Source: Alligator mississippiensis
Taxonomy: Eukaryota > Chordata > Crocodylia > Alligatoridae
Direction of reading: 5' to 3'
Assembly (NCBI RefSeq): GCF_030867095.1
Contig: NC_081831.1
Coordinates: forward strand, 42,531,319-42,595,318
DNA: 64,000 nucleotides
The position numbers and the translations under genes were made by a program. Shown piece by piece: positions 35,080 to 45,387 of this stretch (positions within the stretch are counted from its first letter, which is position 1; every line of letters starts with the position of its first letter). Below the pieces are notes generated by a model. That model was not told the DNA's origin and did no database searches. It saw only the letters and a program-made list of their open reading frames with translations.

Positions 35080-37316
35080 CTCAAGTGGGCACCAAGGTAA
35101 CGTCTAGGAAGGTTGGGCATTTCTCAAGGGACTGAGCCTGCAGGCACAGAAAGGGACCATCCCAGTACACCTAAAGGGGGGCAAAAGAGCAAAGAAGCCC
35201 TCTTGGCTGAGCAGGGAAATCCAGGAGAACCTGGAGGGGAAGAGAGAGGCCTACAGGCTGTGGAGGCAGGGGGCAGCTACCAAGGATGAGTAATACCTAC
35301 TTGGCTTGAGCTTGCAGGGAAGCAGCGAGTAAGGCCAAAGCAGGAATGGAGTTTAGGCTGGCATCAAAAGTTAAGGATAACAAAAAGTCATTTTTTAAAT
35401 ACATAAGCAGCAAAAAAAGTGCAGGGCCCCTTTGAGATAGACTAGGGCAATTGGTAACAAATAGGATGGCCAAAGCAGAGCTCCTAAATGATCTCTTTGC
35501 ATCTGTGTTCCTGGACACAGATACAAGCATGCATTCCCAATGGGACTTTAGGCAAGTGCAAGATAGATACCAACCCACCAACTGTTAGCACTGACCATGT
35601 AAAGGGGCACTTGGAAGGGTTGGATGTATTTAAGTCAATAGGCCCTAATGATCTTCATCCTAGGGTACTACCTTAGGGAATTAGCTGGAGTCATAGCAGA
35701 ACTACTGGCATGACTGTTTGAGCACTCATGGAACTCAGGACAGGTCCTGGAGGATTGGAAAAGAGCCAATGTGGTCCCTATTTTTAAGAAGGGGAGGAAG
35801 GAAGAACCAGGTAACTATAGGCCGGTTAGTCTCACCTCAATCCTTGGCAAGACCTTTGAGAAAATTGTTAAGGATCACATTTGTGGGGGACCAGCAGTTA
35901 AAATAATGCTAAGGGGCAACCAGCATAGGTTCATAGCAGGCAGATCCTGCCCGACTAACCAGGTTTCTTTTTACGATGGGTCACAAAATGCTTGGATGAA
36001 GGAACAGATGTACATGTTATTTACTTAGGTTTTAAAAAGCCTTTGACACAGCATTGTACAAAAAACTAGAACTCTTGGTTCCAAAATTATACCTTTTATT
36101 AGACCAACTGGAAAATGGCAAGAAAATTGTCCTTTTCTGCAAGCTTTCGGGATCAAAGTCCCTTCGTCAGGCTCTGGGAAAAGTGTAGATGGTACAAGAT
36201 AGTAAAAAGTCCCCATAGGTAGGAAATGAATTTCATTTTTGCACAGAGAGAGCTGAAGATGGAAGTCTGTCCCTCTGGCTCCATGAGTGTCTTTGTGAGA
36301 TGTACTGAGTAGCTTTTCAATGTGTTGATCAAGTAGGATTCCTGATCTGACACCTCCAGGGAAGGAATCCCCCAATGTTCTGTCCTGGGATTGGTACTGT
36401 TCAATATCTTCATTAGTGACTTGGATGAGGGAGTAGAAAGCACTCGGTCCAAGTTTGCAGATGACACCAAACTATGGGGAGAGGTAAACAAACTAGAGGG
36501 CAGGGATTAAATCCAGGCAGATTTGGACAGGCTGGGGAAGTGGGCAGAACAAAATAGGATGCAGTATGACAAAGGTAAGTGTCATGTGTTGTACCTAGGG
36601 AGGAAGAATCATCAACACTCCTATAGCGTGGGAGATACCATTCTAAGTAGCACAATTGTGGAAAGGGATTGCAGAGTCATAGTCGACTCCAAAATGAACA
36701 TGAGTTGCCAACATGATGAACTGCACTCTTTCTTGCATAAGTAGGTGCATCACAAACAAGTCTAGGGAGCTGATACTTCCCCTCTATGCAGCATTGGTCA
36801 GGCTGCAGCTGGAGTACTGTGTCCAGTTTTGAGCACTGCACTTAGGAGGGATGTGGATAACTTGGAAAGGGTTCAGAGGAGGGCCACCCATCTGGTTAAA
36901 GGCCTACAGGAAAAACCATATGAGGACTGATTGAGGGACCTGAATCTCTTCAGCCTCCATAAGAGAAGGCTGAGAGGTGATCTTGTGGCTGCCTACAAGC
37001 TCATCGGGGGTGGGGGGGACAGCAGGAAATAGGGGATACAATACTTACCAAGGCACCCATTGTGGTAACTAGAAACAATGGTCACAAACTGAAGAACAAA
37101 TTTAGACTGGACATCAGGCAAAAATTCTTTACAGTGAGGGCTGCCAAAATATGGAATACTCTTCCAAGGGAGGTGGTGCTGTCCCCTTCCTTGGAGGTAT
37201 TTAAGAGGAGATTGGACAGGGGTCATCTGACCCCAGCACTCTTTCCTGCCCAGGGCAGAGGGTTGGACTCAGTGATCTTATAGGTCCGTTCCAACCCTAA
37301 AAATCTATGAAATCTA
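35080..37316 (+). mobile_element. CR1 LINE copy with a foreign insert
   Basis: The copy starts inside the linker between endonuclease and reverse transcriptase and runs to the CR1 3' end (GTTCCAACCCTAAAAATCTATGAAATC). Recognisable pieces in scattered frames are VVPIFKKGRKEEPGNYRPVS (35771 frame), the FADDTK region near 36450, and KFRLDIRQKFFTVRAAKIW (37062 frame). ORF2 is broken by several stops and frame changes. The stretch 36050-36340 is not CR1, and the ORF2 sequence between motifs A and B is missing at that point. Confidence 0.9.
36050..36340. mobile_element. Unidentified insert inside CR1
   Basis: A ~290-base stretch (TTTTATTAGACCAACTGG, GCAAGCTTTCGGGATCAAAG) has no CR1 similarity and sits between ORF2 motifs A and B. 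I remember similar 'ttttattagaccaac..aagctttcgg' sequence in sauropsid genomic repeats but cannot name the family. The ends are approximate and I saw no convincing terminal repeats. Confidence 0.5.
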
Positions 37317-38710
37317 GGATATGGGCAGGGCCTCAACAGAAGTGGCTGGCAAAATTAGTCCAGTCAAGTGTATGGGGCAAATGAGCATCAGAAATTAAAT
37401 GTATATGGACAAGGACAAGGGAGAACCACAGCCCTTGGTATCTGATGCAGAGAAAAAAGTTTAATCATAAAAACCATGATAAGCTAAGAGGGAAAAGGCC
37501 CTAAACACTACAAATTAACTTCTCAGAAGAAAAATGTTTATTTTGTCAAGATGTATTTCTCCATCTTATTGCTGAGGCCCATCTCTCTGTCTTACTCTCT
37601 GGAGAGATGGGTCTCAGCTGGCTGTCAGGAGTCACACTGAGGAACAAAAGGGTGCCTGGTGGACACAGCCACCGAAAATAAAAACACACATTTCTCAGAC
37701 CTACTATTTGAGCTAAAGAATCTGCTAATGAAGATATTAGCTTAGGGTTGATGTAGTATTTGAGGAGATAAGGAACAAGTATGATTTATCATAGGCAAAG
37801 TGTCCTCAGAGGCTCAGGAGTCACCAGCTGCTGATAACCACCACTGAAAAAGAACACATTTCAAAGTTCATGAAGTGTCTCCTTTCCAGATTCACCAGGC
37901 TAGTGGGGGGGGAGGGGGCGCCACGGCAGGATACAGTTTGCAGCAGAATTCATGTAGTGCCACTATGGCAGCATTTTACATAAAATAAATATTTAATACA
38001 GTTATGTACATAGCTACAAGCACAAAAGAAAAAAAACATCCATTTAGACCTGTCAAAAGGAAGTGGCTGCTGGCAACACCCTTAGGTACTCAAAGCATCA
38101 ATAAGACAAGAACAGCACCCAAGTGTTCCAGCTGCAAAATGTCCCAAACAATGTTGGGAGAAAGTTCCCATACTGAAAGCAAGAATTAAGAGAGTCAGTT
38201 CAGCCAGTTCATTATAGGCCTTTAGATCAAATATATACACAGCAAGAAAAGCAGCGCCTTGAGGTCATTTGATTTGGTATATACAACAACCTAGAAAAGG
38301 TTTAGTATTGCTCATTACCCTACTGCAGGTGGGGGCAGAGCAGGTCACAGAACAGGAATTGCTTATACTGAAGAAGCACTGCTCAGAACAGCATTAAAAT
38401 GGAATAGTATTTGCTACTTTCAAGTAGACAGTCCAGTGATAGGAAAAGTAATGGTGAAAAAAAATCTGACAGTGCTCAGAATGTCAGTTCAGCAACTTCA
38501 GACCACAGCAGTTTGGCAGGGCCATCCAGACTTTGAATCAGTGAATAAGGACGGTTCAATCATTCCTTTCTTAAAGGAATGTCAGTATCAAAATGTGAAA
38601 GAGATTAACTGCTCTGTTACTTCTTCACATTGAGAATGGAAGAGTAAGACATACTGCTATATTCTCCTCTCCCCATCTGGATTTTCAACAGGTCCATGGA
38701 AAACACAATG
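37317..38710 (-). other. CENPI: CENPI 3' UTR and flank
   Basis: After the stop at 38711 the transcript should run left. Candidate polyadenylation hexamers on the minus strand are ATTAAA (37992-37997) and AATAAA (37537-37542), giving 3' UTRs of about 0.75 or 1.2 kb. I cannot choose between them. Left of 37500 lies unrecognised DNA up to the CR1 tail. Confidence 0.4.
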
Positions 38711-38842
38711 TTATATATGTACACTCCCTTTCTTGGCTTTGGAGGTCTGGGAAACACGATTGATGCTGCTTTCAATGAAGAATTTCAGGCCTTCTAACCC
38801 TTGTGTGTAGAGATATTCCAGATACCAGTTCCATTTCTTCCC
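38711..38842 (-). CDS. CENPI: CENPI last coding exon
   Basis: The acceptor is TTTCTATAG. The exon encodes GKKWNWYLEYLYTQGLEGLK, then FFIESSINRVSQTSKAKKGS and VHI before TAA at 38711-38713. The GKKW.WYL.YL..QGL.GLK.FI.SS core matches human. The tail after that has diverged, as usual for this gene. Confidence 0.95.
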   Translation of the reverse strand, partial: GKKWNWYLEYLYTQGLEGLKFFIESSINRVSQTSKAKKGSVHI

Positions 38843-39004
38843 CTATAGAAACAGAAATGGGGTAGTTAAATGTCTGGGGCCAGAGACTCCCTTCTCTTGC
38901 CACAATCTGAAAATGAAGGCAAATTCAAACTGGAAAGTATCTTTGTCTTGCCACCTGATTATATACATGCACAAAGATTACATCCTGCCTCTGGGTGAAT
39001 GTCA

Positions 39005-40350
39005 TGATGGTCAAGAAGTAGAAATGCAAAGTCCCGCACTTAGAATGGAACAATCCCATGGCAACACTACAGGTTGAAGACCAACTAGCGATCTGGGGGT
39101 TACAGTGGACAATAAGCTAGCTATGAGCCAACAGTGTGCCTTCATTGTGAAGGTGGCTAACAGCCGCTAATGTGGGGCTGCATTAGTAGGAGCATTGCCA
39201 GGAAATTGAGAGAAGTAATTCTTCCCCTCTATTTGACACTGGTGTGGCCACATCTGGAGTACTGGGTACAGTTTTGGGCCCCCCACTACAGAAAGGATGT
39301 AGACAAATTGGAGAGAGTCCAGCAGAGAGCAACAAAAATGGTGAGGGGGCTGGGGGACATAACTTAGGAGGAGAAGTTGAGGAAACTGGGCTTATTTAGT
39401 CTGGAAAAGAGAAGACTGAATGGGGATTTAAGAGCAGCTTTCAGCTACCTGAAGGGTGGTTAAAGAGAGGATGGAGCTAGATCAGGGGTGGGCAAAGTCT
39501 GGCCCACAGCAGACTCCCTTTCTCAGCAGCCTTAGCCCATGTCATTGCGGCCAGTTTCCATGGAGACCCCAGAAGGGGTGGGGCCTTTCAAGGGGGAAGA
39601 AAAGAGAGAGAGAGGCAGGTGCAGGCTGGGGTTTCCACAGAGACTGGCCCAAGCAATGCTGGTAGGGCAAGCAGCTGGGTGTGGAGCTGCTCCAGGGCTG
39701 GGATCAGGATTGTGCAGCGGTGACAGCATGGTCCGGAGCCAGGGCAGAGCTGCAATCTGCTGTCTGCACGACACTGCTTGGGGCATGTGGGCAGTGGGGC
39801 AGAGGGAAGAGCATGCAGGCAGCAGATTGCGACTGCCCTGGCTCCAGACCACGCCACCACTGCTGCAAAATCCTGGCCCCAGCCCTGGAGCAGCTCCCCA
39901 CACAGCTGTGTGTCTGGCCAGTGCTGCTTGGGCTGGTCTCCATGGAAACCCTGACCCTGTCTCCACGGAAACTGGCTGCAGGAGGAAGGCAGGGGCTGAT
40001 GAAAAATGGAGTCTGGTTACCAGCTGGATCTGCCATTTGGCCCACCCCTGAGCTAGACTGTTCTCAGGGGTGGCAGATCACAGAACAAGGAGCAACGATC
40101 TCAAGCTGCAGCTAAGAAAGTTTAGGTTAGATATCGGAGGGAAAAAAAAAATCTTTCACCAGGAAGGCAGTAAAGCACTGTAACAGTTTACTAAGAGAGG
40201 TTGCAGAATCTCCATCCTTGGAGGTTTTTAAGACCCAGCTAGACAAAGCCTTGGCTGGGATATAGTTGGTGATAATCCTGCTTTGAGCAGGTAGTTGGAC
40301 TAGATGACCTCCTGAGCTCCCTTCCAACCCTAATTTTTTATGATTCCATG
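39005..40350 (+). mobile_element. CR1 LINE 3' fragment, split by a hAT element
   Basis: ORF2 C-terminal motifs appear in + frames ([20 protein letters not shown], 39170 frame) and the 3' end finishes CCCTTCCAACCCTAATTTTTTATGATTCCATGA. The element is interrupted at 39483 and resumes after 40050. A 5'-truncated, inactive copy. Confidence 0.9.
39483..40050. mobile_element. 568-bp hAT-like element nested in CR1
   Basis: The ends are CAGGGGTGGGCAAAGTCTGGCCC and, reversed, CAGGGGTGGGCCAAATGGC. The flanks AGCTAGAT (39475-39482) and AGCTAGAC (40051-40058) are an 8-bp target duplication with one difference. The GC-rich interior has two inverted copies of a GTTTCCATGGAGACC-like block. Long frames here are compositional; no transposase is seen. 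Confidence 0.9.
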
Positions 40351-40760
40351 ACTAGGTGTCTTGCAGGATTGGACAGTAGTAGCACATCCAGACGTGCACG
40401 GATGTTTGTTTCCCTGGAGACAAGTAGCAGTGGCACACCTTCCGCTGCAGCTGCTTGTCCCCAGGTAACACCTATGCCACGTGTGCTCTGGCACATGGCA
40501 AGTTATCCTGGGGGCAGTAGGAGAGCCTGGGGCCAGCACTGTGCCAAAAGCACCCACAACCTTGGTTTATAACATGTTGGTATGCCAGGAGCAGATGGTG
40601 GGGAAGCTGCAAGGGACCCGATCCTTGCTGGGGCAGCACAGCCCTGGCCCCTTCCCTGCCGTCCTCCCAGAGGTGTGCATGCCAAGCGACATGTCTTTGT
40701 GCCACGCTCTGACACCCGTGCCAGGGATTGCCTACCTCTACCATAAACACTAAGCCTTCC
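40351..40760. repeat. GC-rich stretch shared with 51140-51295
   Basis: ACATGTTGGTATGCCAGGAGC and GCAAGGGACCCGATCCTTGCTG (40577-40640) match, on the opposite strand, the right part of the hAT-like element at 51140-51295. It therefore looks like another copy of that family, with ends not resolved. Confidence 0.5.
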
Positions 40761-40778
40761 CTCCCACCTCTAGAGCTA

Positions 40779-41563
40779 GGGACAGACATTCAAAAAGCCT
40801 GAGCCTGAATTGATTCCATCTTTGCAGGTTAGTTTAAGGCTAGGCTAAATCAGTTTTGTAACCAGACAGACATCCCAGAAATGTAGGCATATGCCCGCAG
40901 TGGCTCAGGCTAGAAGCTGGGGGGTGGGGGTGGGTGCTAGAGCAGCCCTCCCTTTCTTCCATGGAGCTCAGGGGCCAAGCCCCGGCAAGAGAATCGGATT
41001 AGGGACAGGTTCCCCTCCCTCCTGAACAGCCCAGCAGGGAATGTTTATCACTCCTAACTAACTCAGTGTTTATCACACCATTAAGAAAATAACAGGGCCA
41101 TTATCAGCTATCTGTTGATTCTGCCTTTGTCTCCTGTGCCACAGCTGTGTAGTAGCCAGCATGTGGTCTGCTAGCTAATGCTGAGAGGTGTCTGTGAGGG
41201 CTGAGGGAATGCCTACTTAGCAGAGAGTGGGGATGGGAGGAGGGGAGCAGGCAGACTCTCCTGTGCCTGCAAGTCTCTGCCAAAGCTGCAGCCAGGGAGC
41301 AGAGGGGAGGGGCCAGCTGTGTTGTGGAGCAGAGAGCCCTGCCCAGCCCAGAGAGCATGCCGGGATGCTGGGGGAGTCTGGTTTAAACCAGCAAGGGGTC
41401 TAGGACAGACATTGCATAAACCAATTTGAGCCAAATCATTTAAGTCTGATACTACATTCAACCAGGTTTTTCCCTCAAACTGGTTTATGTGCACTGACCA
41501 TCTGTTCTGTTACAGGTTTAAACCAGTTTCTGATCGCTTAAACCAGTTTGTGATGTCTGTCCC
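40779..41563. mobile_element. TA-flanked inverted-repeat DNA element, copy 2
   Basis: The ends are (TA)GGGACAGACATTCAAAAAGCC and, reversed, GGGACAGACATCACAAACTGG, with TA on both sides (40777-40778 and 41564-41565). It shares its interior with 13617-14115. AAACTGGTTTA-type motifs repeat near the right end. There is no transposase frame. Confidence 0.8.
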
Positions 41564-42131
41564 TAGCCTAGAAGTTATTCTTCTAAGTCAGGCAGAGCAT
41601 CATTGGAATAAGCATACACCACCACTTGTCATGCTGCACCTGTTCAATGAGCAGTAACGAAAGAAAAGAATACACACCCACCTCAGAACTTAAATGGTTT
41701 AGACCGATACTAGAAACTGACAAGCTTAATCCATTTATATTAGGAGCTGAATTTTCTTTGGCACCAATTCTACAAGTAGCTAGAGCTTCTCTGCCCAGAG
41801 GCTGTATTGGTTTTACATCTGGGTGTGTAAAATCTCAGGCTCCTGGCTATAGGTGGCTGCTAAGCCATCCAATAGCACCAAATTTCAGTTTTCAGGTAAT
41901 ATGCCGTCTGGTTCTCGACACAAAGAGCTGGAGACGTGCAGTTGACAGAGGCTGCTTTTGGTCCACAACTGAATCTGCATCTTTTACTGAGTTCTCCAGA
42001 ATGGAAGTCCTTTCAGACTTCTTGCAGGTACTTCTGCAGTTGGTAAATACTTTAGCACCTTATACCCATATTGCTAACCAAGTATTGAATACAACCTACT
42101 TTTAAAATAATTTAAAACAAAGGTCAGTTAC

Positions 42132-42173
42132 CTTAATTAAACTGAAGTCCAGGGTTTTATCATGTGGCCAAGC
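42132..42173 (-). CDS. CENPI: CENPI exon (42 nt)
   Basis: The acceptor is CCTCTAAG and the donor is GTAACTG. It encodes AWPHDKTLDFSLIK, 14 residues. The human segment at this place is also 14 residues long as I remember it, though its sequence differs. The small size and phase 0 on both sides fit. Confidence 0.85.
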
Positions 42174-43144
42174 CTTAGAGGAAAGAAAACAAAGAGCAGA
42201 TCAGATCAAAGTCTGTGTCCTGAGCTGCCAGGCTTTAGTTCTGCCAAATCCCCTCTTAAAAGCATGGGATCAAGATGAGCAAGGAAGATGACATGTATCA
42301 TGATGGATTTGTAGGACTCTCCTTAAACAAATCCATAAATGGTAAGGCACCATGGAGTCATCAACAATTTGTAGATCAGTACTTTGTTAATGCTTCTGGA
42401 TGGAAATGGGAATGAGACTTAATAAACTGTTATGCCTTGGAAACTCAGAAGCCACCATTTCAGAAACATTAGGTAGTTCCAAAACTGAGACAGAACAAGA
42501 GCAGATAACATACTGATGCTGAAGTGATTGCCACTGTTCTCTCAGTCTGTTGCAAAGCAGCACCCCCTGGTGCTCTGGAAAGATATACTTAATGCTTTCC
42601 AGAAAAGCTGGCATTGCAGACAAGTACCCTTTTTTATTTAAAAGGTAGACTGTTTTTAGTACTCAAACTACATGCTTATCAGACAGTCCTAAGCTTTGAT
42701 GCCTCATGTGGGAATAGTAAGAGCTGCCTAAACGAAAGGTAAGCTAATGCATTAATGAAGTTTTGAACCATTTAAATTCTCAGATATTTTACTTTAACCC
42801 ACTCTGCAAAATAATGGCTGTACTATTACTACGTTAAGCACAAAACCATACCATATTGATAAGGTGTATTTTTATAATAGGCAAATAAAAAAAAAAAAAA
42901 AACAAAAAACTAAAAAACCGCCACCATGTTCATAATTGTGCTCCTAGGCTGAAATAAGTGCACAGAACATTTGTTTTGGGCCACAGAGCATAAAACCAAC
43001 CCTATAAAGTACCACTGAGGCTAGCAGAAATGATTACTAAAGAAGTACATTAAGAGGCAGCTGTCTAGATACAATACTCAAGGTGGGGCAACAAATTTCA
43101 AGTGGGTGGCACAGGAAAGGGGCAAACTTTGCCCATATCCTTAC
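42174..43144 (-). other. CENPI intron
   Basis: Donor GTAAGG next to 43145. An A-rich run lies at 42888-42915. Nothing else was recognised. Confidence 0.7.
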
Positions 43145-43378
43145 CTGCTCCAGGAAAAGGATAGCATAGCCTGTTAGGGCTGGGTGGTAAACGATGTTGA
43201 AGCTGTTCCTGAATTCCTGCACTCTGGTTTTCTCCAGCACCTCAGTGTCCAGGCAAATGCCCTGAGGGTGGATATCCTTCTGGAAAGCACTGGATGTCCA
43301 CAGGCAGCCCACCATAACCATTATGTACTGGTTGTACTCTTGGTAAGTTTGGCTACTAAACTTGAATTGCAGTATTGC
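43145..43378 (-). CDS. CENPI: CENPI exon (234 nt)
   Basis: The largest exon here: acceptor ATCCCACCAG and donor GAGCAG|GTAAGG. The 78 codons include KFSSQTYQEYNQYIM, VMVGCLWTSSAF, TEVLEKTRVQEFRNSFN and IVYHPALTGYAILFLEQ. These match human SSKTYQEFNHY, MVGCLWTS and ILEKTGVAEYKNSLNVV. Confidence 0.97.
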
Positions 43379-43519
43379 CTGGTGGGATCAGAAAACAATT
43401 CAGAGAGAAACTTCCTTATAACAGCTGCATGCTATCATCTTTCCCCCACCTCAGCATGTTGTTCACAACCACTTTGTAACTATCCAGAGTAAAGTACTTA
43501 TCCAGTCTGCTCAAAGTAC

Positions 43520-43568
43520 CTTTTTAACCAGCTCACTTTCTTTTGCAGCTACCAAATTGGTTCGATAC
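43520..43568 (-). CDS. CENPI: CENPI exon (49 nt)
   Basis: It starts with one base completing Arg, then YRTNLVAAKESELVKK. Acceptor TTTCTTTAG, donor AAAAAG|GTACTT. Human reads YRKNLTAAKKNELVQK. The intron to the next exon is only 141 bases (43379-43519). Confidence 0.95.
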
Positions 43569-44264
43569 CTAAAGAAATAAATAGACAAAAAAAATGTTAG
43601 ATGCCCTCTGCATTCAGGGAGAGAGATACCGGAGAAGGGCAGGAGGACTGCTTTCAGAGCAAGTTAAGGCAGCTTTTATCCTTCACTAGTAAGATTGCTA
43701 CACTCTCTCTTCCAGCTATGAAAGCTGACAGAAGGAGGAGTTCAAAGGAACCTCACTGTTTGGCACAGATCCAGCCTTTACTCAGGGATTAGGGAGGAGG
43801 AAGACACTTGAACGAGTGTCTTGCATGAGCAATGTGTTCCAGGCAAACAAGGCAAAGTCACCTTCATACAGTTCAACATGCTATAATGCAATGAGTCTGC
43901 AGCACAAAAATGCAGTATATCTTTAAGAATGAGCCTTTCATTCAGTAAGTAGAGAAAATGGAAATCACTGGAAGTAATGAAACCTGACAGTTGTTCTATA
44001 TAACAAGCACTAACTCCTCTCATCTCCCAGAGAGCATCCTGTCACATTAATGATCTTGTAGTCTCCCCAGAGAAAAAACCACATGGAGAGCCCTATGCCA
44101 GCTGTTGGCAATTGACTACTTTTCTTATCAGATGCAACCACTGGAACTAACAGCATCAAGAGTGGCAGCACTGTAGGTCCTGCAGAGAAATAGCCCATGT
44201 TTTCTCCAAGCACGCAGGTAGCGCTAGGCAGCCATCCCAGACTCAAAAGGTAGAAGTAATTTAT

Positions 44265-44640
44265 GCTGTATGCCTTGGGTGACTGGTGCCTTCCGAGTAG
44301 GAGGGGCACCTGCTGCCCCGGTGGCCAGTCAGCAGCCGGGGGGCTGACTGCAGACCGGGAAGGGAGGGGAATTCCCTCAAGGCCAATCACGCCGACCTGG
44401 AAGTGCCAGCGACACGCCACTGGCACTTCCAGGTCAGCACAATTGACGGAGGGGGGATCACGGGGATCGCTTCTCCTGGCACCCCCATTTCCTGCCCAGC
44501 ACTCTTGGGGGGGGCACCAGTGCTCTCACCTGCCTCCCCTGCCTGTCTCCTAAGCAGGGAACGCTGGCTGTCAGGGGGTGCACCAGCACTCTAAGGGGGT
44601 ACACGTGCACCCCTATGCGTCGCCACTGCTCAGTGCGGCC
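44265..44640. mobile_element. GC-rich DNA element, unnamed
   Basis: The stretch has runs of G and C, GGTGACTGGTGCC at the left and ACACGTGCACCCCTATGCGTCGCCACTG at the right. It contains a 16-bp hairpin at 44394-44435. Both the composition and the left end recall 33346-33400. I found no clear target duplication. Confidence 0.45.
44394..44435. repeat. 16-bp hairpin
   Basis: GACCTGGAAGTGCCAG (44394-44409) and CTGGCACTTCCAGGTC (44420-44435) are exact reverse complements with a 10-base loop. Confidence 0.9.
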
Positions 44641-44684
44641 ATTATCAGCACTGCATAATGCTTCTTTCTGCAAATATGAGTTTA

Positions 44685-44800
44685 TTGGTTAGAGCACAGG
44701 ACTGAGGCTCAGAAACTCTAGGGTCAAAGCTTGACTGATACCATTTCTCTATATGAAGCAGGACAAGGTACTTAAACTCTCTCAAAGTATTATGGGAACA
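44685..44800 (+). repeat. MIR-like SINE remnant (5' part)
   Basis: TTGGTTAGAGCACAGGACTGAGGCTCAGAAACTCTAGGGTC, then CTTAAACTCTCTCAAAGT, follows the tRNA-like head and the core of MIR. Confidence 0.7.
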
Positions 44801-44992
44801 CCTACCTCTCCCCTTATAGATGGCATGACAGGGAGGGAACAGGATGCTGAAACTATGTTCTATTCTTACCTGAGATATGAGTATGGAAAAAAATGTTGTG
44901 AAACAATGCTATTAGAGCAGGAATTGACCAGAACTGGCCCAAAAAGGGATTATAATCAGCCCAGAAAGTCAGGATTTGGTGGCAAAAGTGTT

Positions 44993-45098
44993 GGTGGCAG
45001 GGTATTTGTCAGCAAAGGAAGTGACAGCAGCAACACGCCTTCAGACTGAGTTCTGTTACTTTGGCCAGCTGCTCCTGCTAAAAGATTGCTGACCCCTG
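44993..45098. mobile_element. hAT-like terminal fragment
   Basis: The right end, reversed, reads CAGGGGTCAGCAATCTTTTAGC, a hAT-type terminus close to the one at 26846. The left end is not clear, so the copy is probably truncated. Confidence 0.4.
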
Positions 45099-45262
45099 CT
45101 GTAGAACACTGTATGCCCGGCTCTGAGAATAACCCAAGCATGCCACCTTCTGCTCCTTGTTGGAGATTTTATGGACAGCCCATGATCTTGTCTGACATAA
45201 CTAAAGGTGGCCTCTCTCCTCAAAATGGATGCGAGGAAGTTGAAAGCTCCCCATTTTGGTAC

Positions 45263-45387
45263 CTGTATATAATGTAACAGAGCTGGTTCAGGATGATTGA
45301 ATCCATGCTGAGCAGTGCTGGGTAGAAAACTCCAGCAGGAGGCAACACCAACAAAGGTAGATTATATTTCAGATATATGTCACACAC
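45263..45387 (-). CDS. CENPI: CENPI exon (125 nt)
   Basis: Acceptor GTTCCTGCAG, donor ATACAG|GTACCA. It reads VCDIYLKYNLPLLVLPPAG, VFYPALLSMDSIILNQLCYI, IY plus AG. Human has VCDIYINYNLPLVVLFPPGIF and LDTSILNQLCFIMHRY. Confidence 0.96.

Larger units (their letters stand above)
38843..42131 (-). other. CENPI intron packed with repeats
   Basis: A 3.3 kb intron with GTAACT donor next to 42132. It holds a CR1 fragment with a hAT insert (39005-40350), a GC-rich stretch of DNA-element origin (40351-40760) and the TA-flanked element copy 2 (40779-41563). The part 41590-42130 shows nothing recognised. Confidence 0.7.
43569..45262 (-). other. CENPI intron
   Basis: A 1.7 kb intron with donor GTACCA next to 45263. 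It holds a GC-rich element with a hairpin (44265-44640), a MIR-like piece (44685-44800) and a truncated hAT-like right end (up to 45098). Confidence 0.65.

Noticed and set aside
39532-40115. Several 90-170-codon overlapping frames on both strands
   Set aside because: All lie in the GC-rich interior of a hAT-like element; stop-poor composition explains them.
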